Part shown: positions 41,771 to 50,251 of the stretch, piece after piece
Numbering within the stretch: the stretch's first letter is position 1
How the letters are laid out: each line of letters opens with the position of its first letter
From: Mycobacterium sp. 050128
Lineage (GTDB): Bacteria; Actinomycetota; Actinomycetes; Mycobacteriales; Mycobacteriaceae
Direction: 5' to 3'
Assembly: GCF_036409155.1 (NCBI RefSeq)
Contig: NZ_JAZGLW010000002.1
Span: 696,347-760,346, forward strand
DNA: 64,000 nt
Notes under the pieces: generated by a model
Told to the model about the DNA's origin: nothing
Databases searched by the model: none
What the model saw: the letters and a program-made list of their open reading frames with translations, nothing else
Position numbers and translations under genes: made by a program

Positions 41771-42994
41771 TCACAGGAAGCTCAACTCGGGAACCGCCGT
41801 CACGAATCTCGCGCCTCCCTCGGCAAGATCTTTCAACTGCGTCCGCACTTCTTGAGCGATGTTCCTGGGCAAGATCACCACATAGTCTGGCGGATTTTCC
41901 CACAGCACCTCAGGCGCGCGGATCGGAATATGGCTTCCCGGCAGGAATTTCCCCTGTTTCGATGGTGCGGCATCACACACGTACGGCAGCAAGTCGGGCC
42001 TGACACCGGCGTAGTTCAGCAGAGTATTACCTTTTGCGGCCGCTCCGTAGGCCGCCACGCGCCGACCGGCACGCTTTTGCTCGATCAGGAAGACCAGCAG
42101 ATCGTCCTTGACCCGGTCGGTACGCTTCTGAAACTCGGTGTAGGTCTCCAGCCGAGTCACCCCGAACTCGTCCTCGCGCGCGAGCAGCGCAGCGACGCGG
42201 TCCATCGTGGCGATCGTCGCGTCGGCGTGGCAGCCGTACACCCGCAGGCTGTTGCCGTGGGTCGGCAGTTCCTCGACATCCCACACGCGCAAGCCGGCTT
42301 CGGCGAAGATGCGGGCCACCGTGGTGAGTGACAGGTAAGAGAAATGTTCGTGGTAAATCGTGTCGAACTGGGTCTGTTCGATCAATGGGACGAGGTGTGG
42401 AAATTCCAGTGTGACAGTGCCTTCGGGCTTCAGCGCGGCAGCCAATCCACGGGTGAAGTCGTTGATGTCGGGCACGTGGGCGTACACATTGTTGCCCGCG
42501 ATCAGATCCGCCGACCGCCCTTCATCCGCCAGTTGACGCCCTAGGGCTTCACCGAAGAACTCCCGCAAGACGGGGATACCCAACGCCTCGGCGGCCGCGG
42601 CCGTGCTCGCCGTTGGCTCGATGCCGAGGCACGGAATACCTGCTGCCACAAAGTTTTTTAAAAGGTAGCCATCGTTGGATGCCACCTCGATGACAAAACT
42701 CCCGGGCCCAAGCCGCAACCGGTCGCTGATCACGCGCGCGTAGCCGGCCGCATGGTCGAGCCAACTGCTGGACGTGCTGGAGAAGTAGGCGTAGTCGGCG
42801 CTGAACAATTCCTCGGCACGTGCGTAGTCCTCGGTCTGTACCAGCCAGCACCGGTGGCACACCTTCACCCGCAGCGGGTAGTGCACCTCCGGGTCAGACA
42901 GCGCTTCGGCATAAACGTACGCATTAGACGGGGGCGCAAAGCCCAGATCGACAAAGCTGTGCTCCAAGTTGATGCCGCAGTGTCGGCATTTCAT
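41771..42994 (-). CDS. Sugar C-methyltransferase (NovU/TylC3 type)
   Basis: A 407-residue SAM-dependent C-methyltransferase with the full three-part family layout: N-terminal zinc-binding domain with Cys3-x2-Cys6 and Cys46-x2-Cys49, a central SAM domain (VIEVASNDGYLLKNF, 101-115) with the catalytic YHEHFSYLS (214-222), and a C-terminal Methyltransf_14 domain (YGAAAKGNTLLNY). Family members such as TylC3 and TcaB9 put a methyl on C3 of an NDP-4-keto-6-deoxy sugar. It is the last gene of the operon RfbF-RfbG-epimerase-this gene; its ATG overlaps the epimerase stop (ATGA). Much longer upstream readings run into those genes and are rejected. This makes a 3-C-methyl-6-deoxyhexose the most likely product of the pathway. 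Confidence 0.88.
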   Translation of the reverse strand: MKCRHCGINLEHSFVDLGFAPPSNAYVYAEALSDPEVHYPLRVKVCHRCWLVQTEDYARAEELFSADYAYFSSTSSSWLDHAAGYARVISDRLRLGPGSFVIEVASNDGYLLKNFVAAGIPCLGIEPTASTAAAAEALGIPVLREFFGEALGRQLADEGRSADLIAGNNVYAHVPDINDFTRGLAAALKPEGTVTLEFPHLVPLIEQTQFDTIYHEHFSYLSLTTVARIFAEAGLRVWDVEELPTHGNSLRVYGCHADATIATMDRVAALLAREDEFGVTRLETYTEFQKRTDRVKDDLLVFLIEQKRAGRRVAAYGAAAKGNTLLNYAGVRPDLLPYVCDAAPSKQGKFLPGSHIPIRAPEVLWENPPDYVVILPRNIAQEVRTQLKDLAEGGARFVTAVPELSFL

Positions 42995-43542
42995 AACGCG
43001 ACTCCGGTGAAATCGGCACCCATTAGCGGATGGGACAGGTCTCGAGGGGAAAGGTCCTGTGGTGGCAGTGGCCACGCAATGGCCAGCCGCGGATCGTCGT
43101 GACGTAACCCGCCCTCGGAAGGCGGGTGATAGAACGCGGTGTGCAGATAGAGCAACTCGCTGTCGGGCTCCAAGACTTGGAAGCCGTGCGCGAAACCTTC
43201 TGGGATGACCAGCATTTGCGCGTCGTCCTGCGCCAGTTCCTGGGCGTGCCAATGCAAGAACGTGGCGGATCCGGCACGCAGGTCGACCGCGACGTCCCAG
43301 ACCCGCCCACGAAGGCATCGGATCATCTTCATTTCCGCGTGCGGCGGGTATTGGAAATGCATGCCGCGCACGGCCCCGACGCTGCTGGTTCTGGAGTGAT
43401 TGATCTGGACGATCTGGCGCTGGTTCAACGCAGGCCGAAGTTCCTCGGCGCAGAAAAGGCGAGTGAACGCGCCACGCGCATCCCGGTGCGGCACCGACTG
43501 GGCAATCTTCAGATCGGCCAACGGCGTATCGAGGATTTTCAT
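42991..43542 (-). CDS. NDP-4-keto-6-deoxyhexose 3,5-epimerase (RmlC-like cupin)
   Basis: A 183-residue cupin of the RmlC family. The catalytic His is in VRGMHFQYPP and its Asp partner in DVAVDLRAGS, the substrate-side EGFAHGFQ is intact, the LYLHTAFYHP tyrosine is present, and the terminal DDPRLAIAWP block is typical. It should epimerise C3 and/or C5 of the CDP-4-keto-6-deoxyglucose made by its neighbour, converting D- to L-series. The ATG at 43542 overlaps the dehydratase stop (ATGA) and its stop overlaps the C-methyltransferase ATG. The context is a CDP pathway, not dTDP, so the gene is not called rmlC. Confidence 0.85.
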   Translation of the reverse strand: MKILDTPLADLKIAQSVPHRDARGAFTRLFCAEELRPALNQRQIVQINHSRTSSVGAVRGMHFQYPPHAEMKMIRCLRGRVWDVAVDLRAGSATFLHWHAQELAQDDAQMLVIPEGFAHGFQVLEPDSELLYLHTAFYHPPSEGGLRHDDPRLAIAWPLPPQDLSPRDLSHPLMGADFTGVAL

Positions 43543-44627
43543 GCTGTCGCCCAACCCAATCCGGCGCTGGCCGCATCGGCGACATAGGCCGTCAATTCGT
43601 CGGTGCTCGGCAGTTCACCCGATTCCATCAGGACGCGATACCAGTTGGCCGTGTGATGGATTGCCTTTTCAAGCTTCCAGACCGGACGCCACCCCAATTG
43701 CATCCTTGCCTTGGCGCTGTCCAGTTGCAGCAGGCCCGCCTCGTGCGGCTGGGGATCAGATGTCACCTGCCATCTAAGCTGCGGCCAGGTGCGAGCGAGG
43801 TCTCCGAGTACCTGCTCGACGGTCCGGTTTCCTTCGCCGTCGGGGCCAAAGTTCCATGCGGTGGCGCATGTGGCGTCGCCCGCAAGAAGCCGCTGACCCA
43901 GCAGCAGATAGCCGCTGAGACAATCCAATACGTGCTGCCAGGGGCGCGTGGCGTGCGGAGAGCGAATGACGAGTGGCTCGCCGGCGGCAACCGAGCGCAC
44001 CAAGTCTGGAATCAGTCGGTCCTCAGACCAGTCACCACCGCCGATTACGTTGCCGCCCCGGGCAGTTGCGAGCTGCGGGGCCGACGGCTGTTGCAGAAAC
44101 GCGGTCCGATAACTCGCGGCCACCAACTCGGCGCCGGCCTTGGACGCGCTGTAGGGGTCGTGACCCCCCAGCCGGTCTCGTTCTCGGTAGGCCCAAGGCC
44201 ATTCGCGGTTTTCGTAGCACTTGTCTGTCGTGACGACGACGATGGCACGCACGTCGGGCGCTTGGCGGGCGGCCTCGAGCACATGCGCGGTGCCCATCAC
44301 GTTGGTGGCCCAGGTGGTGATCGGTTCACGATAGGAGCGACGGACCAAAGGCTGTGCTGCCAAATGGAATACAATCTCGGGCAGTGCGGTGGCGAAGACC
44401 CCGCGGACGGCCGCTTCGTCGCGGATGTCGAGACGGTGGTCCTGGATCGGCAGCTTCAACAGGTCCCAGTGGCTGGGCTCAGATGTCGGGTCCAACGCCA
44501 GCCCCGTCACCTCCGCGCCCAGCGATTTCAGCCACAGACAAAGCCAGCTGCCTTTGAAGCCCGTGTGACCGGTGACCAACACCCGGCGCCCTCGATAAGC
44601 CGAGTCGAAGGCGTTCAATTCCAGCAT
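43539..44627 (-). CDS. rfbG: CDP-glucose 4,6-dehydratase
   Basis: A 362-residue extended SDR matching RfbG/DdhB: NAD loop [10 protein letters not shown] (19-28), the dehydratase [11 protein letters not shown] (133-143), catalytic Tyr159-x3-Lys163 (DPYSASKAG), GGGDW and the [14 protein letters not shown] segment specific to CDP-glucose dehydratases. It converts CDP-glucose to CDP-4-keto-6-deoxyglucose in the cytoplasm. I use the ATG at 44627, 13 bases inside the end of the cytidylyltransferase gene; a TTG at 44618 is possible, and longer upstream frames are not supported. Second gene of the CDP-sugar operon. Confidence 0.92.
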   Translation of the reverse strand: MLELNAFDSAYRGRRVLVTGHTGFKGSWLCLWLKSLGAEVTGLALDPTSEPSHWDLLKLPIQDHRLDIRDEAAVRGVFATALPEIVFHLAAQPLVRRSYREPITTWATNVMGTAHVLEAARQAPDVRAIVVVTTDKCYENREWPWAYRERDRLGGHDPYSASKAGAELVAASYRTAFLQQPSAPQLATARGGNVIGGGDWSEDRLIPDLVRSVAAGEPLVIRSPHATRPWQHVLDCLSGYLLLGQRLLAGDATCATAWNFGPDGEGNRTVEQVLGDLARTWPQLRWQVTSDPQPHEAGLLQLDSAKARMQLGWRPVWKLEKAIHHTANWYRVLMESGELPSTDELTAYVADAASAGLGWATA

Positions 44628-45388
44628 CTCCACGGCGCCTTGCCGCTGTTCCAGAGGTCTTCGAGCATGTTCTTTTCCCGGAGCGTGTCCATCGGCTGCC
44701 AGAAACCGGAATGTTCGAACGCCATCATTTGGCCGTCGGCGGCCAGCCGAGTCAGCGGTGCACTTTCCCAGGAGGTCTGGTCGCCGTCGATGTAATCGAG
44801 CACCGCGGGCGAGAGGACGAAAAATCCGCCGTTGATCAGACCGCCATCGCCACGTGGCTTCTCCGCAAAGCCGGTGACCACGTCGCCCTGACATTCGAGG
44901 GCCCCATATCGCCCGGGCGGAAGCACCGCGGTAACCGTGGCGTGCCGACCGTGTTGTCGATGGAATTCGATGCTCGCGCCAATATTCACGTCGCTGAGGC
45001 CGTCACCGTAGGTGAAGCAGAACGCATCGTCGTCGCGGATGTAGCTTCCTACCCGCTTGAGGCGCCCGCCCGTCATGGTGTCCTCACCGGTATCGACCAG
45101 CGTCACGCGCCAGGGTTCCGCATGACGTCGATGCACTTCCATTTTGTTGGCCGACATATCAAAAGTGACGTCGGACATGTGTAGGAAATAGTTGGCGAAA
45201 TACTCCTTGATGACGTAGCCCTTATAGCCACAGCAAACGACGAATTCATGAATACCGTGGTGCGAGTACAGCTTCATGATGTGCCACAGGATCGGTCGGC
45301 CGCCGATCTCGACCATCGGTTTGGGGCGGAGCGTGGTTTCCTCGCTCAGGCGAGTGCCCAGACCGCCGGCCAGCAGTACAGCTTTCAT
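44615..45388 (-). CDS. rfbF: Glucose-1-phosphate cytidylyltransferase
   Basis: A 257-residue nucleotidyltransferase with [18 protein letters not shown] (8-25), the signature that separates RfbF/DdhA cytidylyltransferases from RmlA, plus the [11 protein letters not shown] motif, [10 protein letters not shown] metal site and [16 protein letters not shown]. It makes CDP-glucose from CTP and glucose 1-phosphate, the entry step to CDP-deoxysugars. First gene of the operon rfbF-rfbG-epimerase-C-methyltransferase, all joined by overlaps. Its ATG at 45388 faces a 471-base spacer shared with the divergent GtrB-like gene, where the operon promoter must lie. Confidence 0.94.
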   Translation of the reverse strand: MKAVLLAGGLGTRLSEETTLRPKPMVEIGGRPILWHIMKLYSHHGIHEFVVCCGYKGYVIKEYFANYFLHMSDVTFDMSANKMEVHRRHAEPWRVTLVDTGEDTMTGGRLKRVGSYIRDDDAFCFTYGDGLSDVNIGASIEFHRQHGRHATVTAVLPPGRYGALECQGDVVTGFAEKPRGDGGLINGGFFVLSPAVLDYIDGDQTSWESAPLTRLAADGQMMAFEHSGFWQPMDTLREKNMLEDLWNSGKAPWRCWN

Positions 45389-45859
45389 CGGGCCCGCCCT
45401 GGTGCGAAATATCCCGAAAGCCGACGAATACGGAAAAGTGACCCCAACGGCCGCCCGAACACCGGAGCTGTGACCACGGACACGCGGTGAGCGTACACCG
45501 GCGACGGCCCTCGTGATGGCCGGGGCCGGACCATAAAGGCCGGTCGCGGCGGCTGTCTCGTCCGACGATGCACCGTCGCGGTTCGGTGTTCTCTCGTCAT
45601 TGGCATTTCAGCTCAGCCAACGCTTCGGTCCTGGTTTCCTGTGTTCGGGTTCGACACGTGCCACGCCCATCTCGATACCCGCTCACTCAGCTCCGCGGCA
45701 AATTACCCGACATCACCGCACCCTGTCCAAGAGTTGCAGTGTCGGGAAGTCTTGGCGCCGTTCTCGGCGGCTCGCTTCCACAAAATCGGTGTTGGCCTCA
45801 CTTGCTCGGTAATCCATCGGTACAGTTACTCCCCGGACCGTCCGTTCGGGAGGCAATGG
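45389..45859. promoter_or_regulatory. Divergent intergenic region upstream of CDP-sugar operon and GtrB-like gene
   Basis: These 471 bases hold no protein with a recognisable motif. The open frame leading into the GtrB-like gene from 45641 is discarded because its first 73 codons look non-coding and a strong ribosome site (GGGAGG) lies at the internal GTG. The stretch must carry promoters for both directions. I see no clear -10/-35 pair or riboswitch-like structure. Confidence 0.5.
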
Positions 45860-46861
45860 GTGACTGGCGACCGTCAATCGGCCCGTGTGGATTCGATCAG
45901 CGTTGTGATCCCCGTCTACAGCGGAGCCGCGACTTTGCCCGATGTGGTGAAGGAGCTCGAGCAGCTACGTTCGCCCCAGAAAACACCGGCCGGTCGGCAG
46001 TTCCGTGTTGACGAGGTGCTCTTGGTGTGGGACCGGGGCATTCGCGGCAGCGAAGAAGCCGTCCGTGAACTGGCCGAGCGCGACGAATGGATCCACCCAG
46101 TTTGGTTGTCCCGCAACTTCGGCCAGCACCCCGCCACCCTCGCGGGCATGACGTCGTCGGGCGGCGACTGGATCGTCACGATGGACGAGGACGGTCAGCA
46201 CGATCCGGCATACATCGGCGAATTTCTCGACATCGCCTATCGTGATCGCACCCAGCTGGTGTACGCGTCCCCGACGAACCGGCCGCCGCACGGTGTTTTT
46301 CGCAACGCGGCGTCCTGGTTGACCAAGTGGATATTTCTGCACATCCTCGTGGCGGCCGACGGGGTACGGGCCTTCAACAGTTATCGACTGATCCTCGGCG
46401 AGGCCGGGCGCAGCGTCGCCGCGTACGCCGGCGCGGGCGTCTTTCTAGACGTCGCGCTGTCGTGGGTTGTCGCGAACCCCTCGACCTGTCCGGTGGCGAT
46501 GCGCCAAGAAGGGAGACCCGCCAGCGCGTACACCCTGCGTCGTCTGGTCTCGCATTTCTGGCGGCTCGTCATCTCTTCGGGAACGCGGCCGCTGCGCTTC
46601 GTATCCACGATGGGCATTGTGTTGGCGCTGCTGGGTTTCGGCGTGGCGATCTACAGCGCCATCCAGAAAGCGGTCGGCGACATCAGCGTGGAAGGGTGGA
46701 CATCAGTCTTCGTGGCGGTACTTGTCGTCGGCGGAGCCGTCTTGTTCGCCCTGGGAATCATCGCTGAATACATCGCCGCTTCAGCCAGCATGGCAATGGG
46801 TAAGCCGGTGTACGTCGTGGTACGCGATCCCGCTGAGGTATTCGACAGCCCGGCGGGGTGA
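45860..46861 (+). CDS. GtrB-like polyprenyl-phosphate glycosyltransferase (GT2)
   Basis: A 333-residue membrane-bound GT2 of the DPM-synthase/GtrB type. ISVVIPVYSGAATLPDVV (13-30), then LSRNFGQHPATLAGM, then the key MDEDGQHDP (108-116), which is the DxDGQHxP signature of enzymes that move a sugar onto polyprenyl phosphate. Two helices close to the C-terminus (about 243-262 and 278-300) anchor it. GTG start at 45860, seven bases after GGGAGG. It is followed after 3 bases by an SDR gene. With the GtrA protein (36843-37346) and the GT87-like enzyme (35332-36825), all three parts of a Gtr-type outside-glycosylation system are in the block, although 9 kb apart. Confidence 0.86.
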   Translation: MTGDRQSARVDSISVVIPVYSGAATLPDVVKELEQLRSPQKTPAGRQFRVDEVLLVWDRGIRGSEEAVRELAERDEWIHPVWLSRNFGQHPATLAGMTSSGGDWIVTMDEDGQHDPAYIGEFLDIAYRDRTQLVYASPTNRPPHGVFRNAASWLTKWIFLHILVAADGVRAFNSYRLILGEAGRSVAAYAGAGVFLDVALSWVVANPSTCPVAMRQEGRPASAYTLRRLVSHFWRLVISSGTRPLRFVSTMGIVLALLGFGVAIYSAIQKAVGDISVEGWTSVFVAVLVVGGAVLFALGIIAEYIAASASMAMGKPVYVVVRDPAEVFDSPAG

Positions 46862-46864
46862 CGC

Positions 46865-47782
46865 GTGCTCACCTGGATCGTGGGCCGCGGCGGGCTGCTC
46901 GGCAGCGCCGTATCGCGGGCCATGGGACCAACGTTCGTCGAACAGCCAGTGCCGTGGCAGAACCACGACGCCGCGGCCGACGTGCTGGACTCCGCAGTCG
47001 AGCGTTTCATCCGAGCGGCGGGAAACGACGACTGGTCGGTTATTTGGGCGGCCGGTAGCGGCGTAATCGGTTCTACTACAGAGACACTCGCGGCCGAGAC
47101 GCGCATTCTGGCTCACCTAGTCACCCGCCTGCGCGACTCACGGCCGGCCGGCCGGGGGGCGTTCTTCCTGTCGTCCTCGGCGGGGGGCATCTACGCCGGA
47201 TCGACTCATCCGCCGTTCAGCGAGTCCACCACGCCACGTCCGCTGAGCCCGTACGGCGAGACGAAACTCGCTCAGGAAGAGATGCTGCGGGCAACGCTCG
47301 GAGGCTGCACCCCGGTCGTCATCGGCCGGTTCTCAAATCTCGCCGGGCCCGGTCAGAACCTGACGAAGCAGCAGGGTCTCGTCAGCCAGCTCTGCCGAGC
47401 CGCCGTCACGAGGCAATCGCTGAATGTTTTCGTGCCGATGGAGACTCTCCGCGACTACCTGTACGTCGACGATGCCGCCGCGATGGTGCGCACACTGGTC
47501 GAGAACGCGGTGCGCAACCAGCCGTCGACACCGGTGCTACGCAATATCGCATCGCAACGACCCGTGTCCGTGTGCACCGTTATGCGGACGGTGCAACAGG
47601 TCGCCCACCGCACCGTGCGCATCGCACTCGGCTCCAGCCCCTCCTCCCGCTATCACGTGCGGGATCTGCGGGTACGCACCGACTTCCCGCACGAGTTCCG
47701 GGGCGTGCCGATCACGCCATTCCCCGTCACGGTCAAGCGCGTGTACGACGACCTCCTACGGCAACAGGCCGTGTCCCACTAG
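46865..47782 (+). CDS. NAD-dependent epimerase/dehydratase-like SDR
   Basis: A 305-residue SDR with a shifted loop WIVGRGGLLGSAVSRAMG at the N-terminus, SSSAGGIYAGS (catalytic Ser), the Tyr-x3-Lys pair in PYGETKLAQEE and DYLYVDDAAAMV. The loop GRGGLLG differs from the usual GxxGxxG, so cofactor binding may be altered. GTG start, 3 bases after the GtrB-like gene: a two-gene operon, suggesting that it makes or modifies the sugar loaded on the lipid carrier, or acts on it after loading. Its TAG stop shares the CTAG with the convergent acyltransferase stop. Confidence 0.75.
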   Translation: MLTWIVGRGGLLGSAVSRAMGPTFVEQPVPWQNHDAAADVLDSAVERFIRAAGNDDWSVIWAAGSGVIGSTTETLAAETRILAHLVTRLRDSRPAGRGAFFLSSSAGGIYAGSTHPPFSESTTPRPLSPYGETKLAQEEMLRATLGGCTPVVIGRFSNLAGPGQNLTKQQGLVSQLCRAAVTRQSLNVFVPMETLRDYLYVDDAAAMVRTLVENAVRNQPSTPVLRNIASQRPVSVCTVMRTVQQVAHRTVRIALGSSPSSRYHVRDLRVRTDFPHEFRGVPITPFPVTVKRVYDDLLRQQAVSH

Positions 47783-50004
47783 TTCAAGGCGAGCGTGCGA
47801 TCGGCCAGCAGACCCATGACCGGAGCCAGCAGCCGGGAGTATTCGTACGTCACGTGCACCCTGTCGAGGTACACCAGGGCATTGCCCACGATCACCGGGC
47901 AACGTTCGGCAGTGCAGAACAACGGGGTGACGTCGGCGTACTGTCCCCCACCGGCCTTCGTGGCAATTGCCTCGGCCGCGATGCCCTCTTCGTTCACGGC
48001 AATCGACCGTCGCGGTGAGCAGGCCGTCGCGTCATCAAGGTGGCCGGAGAGGCAAGTCGGCACCGCTGACTGCGGATCCGGAATCGGTCCGAGGACCAGC
48101 ACCCTCGCGCCGGTGCCGCGTAGTTGCTGCATCAGCCGGGTCAGGCCGGCGATCCACGCCGCGTCGTAGGACGTGAAACCTTGGTTGAGGTAGGCGCGCG
48201 AGATGCCCAGCACGATCAGCCGCGGGTGCTCGGCCTGTAATCGGGTGATGACGTGCGCCCGCCACTGCTCACACTCCGTGTACTCCCGACGCAGGTGCGG
48301 GGTAGTCAGCGGCAGATCGAGCAGTGCGCAGCCGACCTTGTCCATGCTCTCCAGCCGCCAGTGCCGCCGCGCGGCGGCCCACTCGAACGCCGGGTTCCAC
48401 ATCGCGGCATTCGAATCGCCGACCAACGCCACCGTCGTGTTCGATGCGATGTCGCCAGAGGCGCACGCGGGCAGATCGACCTGGAAGAAATCGCGCATGC
48501 AGCCGTGGACATACATCCGTGGTTCTTCGGCGGCCGCATCGGCAAGGGGCGGTTCGAGATTCGAGGGTACGGCGTTCAGGTTGGCGGACGCCGCGACCGC
48601 CGCCTGCACCTGCTCGAACGCATAGTTAACTGCCGCGTTGTAGCTGTCGAAGTTCTGGACCGCGGGACGGGATGGCTCACTGACCGTCAGTACTGGAGCG
48701 GCGGGGCCGCGGCCCACCGGGATTGGCACCAACATCAGCAGCACCATGCCCACACCCACGGCTAGCGCGGTGGCGGCACCCCCGACCGCGAGACTGCGAC
48801 CTGGCGACCGGTTCACCCCGGCGGAGAACCGGAAGGGATTCTCGATGTAGTGCAGCGTCAGCACGGCCAAGCCGCCGGAGACGACGACCGTCACCAGCCT
48901 GCCCGTCAGTCCCAGTGGATGACCGAGCAACGGCGCCGCAAGCAGCAGCACAGGCCAGTGCCACAGATACCACGAGTACGACACGCGGCCGATCGCTCGC
49001 ATCGGCCCCAACGACAGCGCCCGCCCGGCGCCCTTGACGGGCGTGGCACACCCCGCCCCGATGACCAGCGCGGTGCCGAGCACCGGAACCAGCGTGGCGA
49101 GACCCGGATACTGTGTGGTCGAGTTCAAGAAAACACAGGTCAGCAGCACTGCGGCCAACCCGACCCAACCCGCGGTCGCGGTGAGTCGTGGCGACAGTCG
49201 GCTCCAGTGCCCGGCGGTGAGCGCCACCAACCCGCCGGCGGCCAACTCCCAGGCTCGGGTGGGCATCAAAAAAAATCCGGCGGGAGGCCACATGCCGGTA
49301 ATCACCAGCGCTGCCGCAAACGACGCCGCGCCGATCAGCACAAGAGTGAACAGGTATGGGGTCTTCGACGACGTACCAGCCGCGCCGGTGCGCCCGCGCG
49401 CCCGGCGGATCACCCACGCGACGCCGAGCATGATGGCCGGCCAAACGAAATAGACCTGCTCCTCTACGCCCAGCGACCAATAGTGCAGGAACGGCGACGC
49501 ATTGGCGCTATCGGAGAAGTAGTCGGTGGCCTCGAGAAAGAACCAGCAATTCCCGACATACAGCGCGCTGGTGATCCCGTCCAGGAGGACAGGCCGGATT
49601 GCCAATGGGGGCAACAGCAGGAACGCCGCGATCGCGGTAACCACGCCCACTGTGGCCGACGCGGGGAGCAATCGGCGTGCCCGCGCCCCGTAGAACCGGC
49701 GCAGCCGGATCGAACCGGCGGTGCCCACCTCCCGCCAGAGCAACCCCGTAATCAAGAAGCCTGAAATGACAAAAAACACGTCGACGCCGACGAATCCGCC
49801 CCGCACGCCGGGGACACCAGCATGAAACAGGACGACTCCCAATACCGCGACGGCACGCAGGCCCTCGATGTCCGGGCGGAACCTCGCGTGCGGCGGACGC
49901 ACACTCGCGTCGGAGGTACTTTTGGGCAGCGTTGATGCAGCGTTTTGGAATTGAATTAAATTCGCGGCTTGCTGCGATGCATTTGTAGCCGGCGGGTCCG
50001 ACAA
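47779..50004 (-). CDS. Membrane O-acyltransferase (acyltransferase 3) fused to SGNH domain
   Basis: A 741-residue OafA-type protein. The N-terminal acyltransferase-3 region (about 40-420, ten helices) starts with FRPDIEGLRAVAVLGVVLFH, containing the family Arg and His, and GVDVFFVISGFLITG. The extracytoplasmic C-terminal SGNH domain has the nucleophile motif VALVGDSNAAMW (near residue 526) and the Asp-x2-His pair LDRVHVTYEYS (near 714). Such proteins transfer acetyl or other short acyl groups to surface glycans from the outside. In GPL producers Atf enzymes acetylate the deoxytalose; whether this is that enzyme or one acting on the variable sugar is open. TTG start at 50004 with AAGGG upstream. 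Divergent from the gtfB-like gene, which begins 247 bases to its right. Confidence 0.85.
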   Translation of the reverse strand: MSDPPATNASQQAANLIQFQNAASTLPKSTSDASVRPPHARFRPDIEGLRAVAVLGVVLFHAGVPGVRGGFVGVDVFFVISGFLITGLLWREVGTAGSIRLRRFYGARARRLLPASATVGVVTAIAAFLLLPPLAIRPVLLDGITSALYVGNCWFFLEATDYFSDSANASPFLHYWSLGVEEQVYFVWPAIMLGVAWVIRRARGRTGAAGTSSKTPYLFTLVLIGAASFAAALVITGMWPPAGFFLMPTRAWELAAGGLVALTAGHWSRLSPRLTATAGWVGLAAVLLTCVFLNSTTQYPGLATLVPVLGTALVIGAGCATPVKGAGRALSLGPMRAIGRVSYSWYLWHWPVLLLAAPLLGHPLGLTGRLVTVVVSGGLAVLTLHYIENPFRFSAGVNRSPGRSLAVGGAATALAVGVGMVLLMLVPIPVGRGPAAPVLTVSEPSRPAVQNFDSYNAAVNYAFEQVQAAVAASANLNAVPSNLEPPLADAAAEEPRMYVHGCMRDFFQVDLPACASGDIASNTTVALVGDSNAAMWNPAFEWAAARRHWRLESMDKVGCALLDLPLTTPHLRREYTECEQWRAHVITRLQAEHPRLIVLGISRAYLNQGFTSYDAAWIAGLTRLMQQLRGTGARVLVLGPIPDPQSAVPTCLSGHLDDATACSPRRSIAVNEEGIAAEAIATKAGGGQYADVTPLFCTAERCPVIVGNALVYLDRVHVTYEYSRLLAPVMGLLADRTLALN

Positions 50005-50251
50005 GGAGTAATCCCTTCCTGCTCCCCCGTCGACCGTGTACTAACCAACGAAATTCCGGGGCCGCCAAACCACGACAAACCACAGAACACCAACACCTTA
50101 CTCGACGCCAAACGATGGGTGTCGTATTCACGAACACAGACCCGAAGGCATTCGCCGGAGGCAACGGCAGATGTCAGCCGACCTTGCATGATGCCCCGCC
50201 ACCGGCACCCGGCCAGCGCCGACGCACGGCATCTGAAAGGCTTGGCTTCTG

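Noticed and set aside
42995-43585. N-terminal extension of the C-methyltransferase frame to 604 codons
   Set aside because: The extension overlaps the RmlC-like gene, and the zinc-domain start MKCRHC at 42994 with an ATGA overlap is the normal family beginning.
45385-45606. Short minus-strand frame in the spacer upstream of the cytidylyltransferase
   Set aside because: Arg/Pro-rich translation with no motif and no ribosome site; treated as non-coding.
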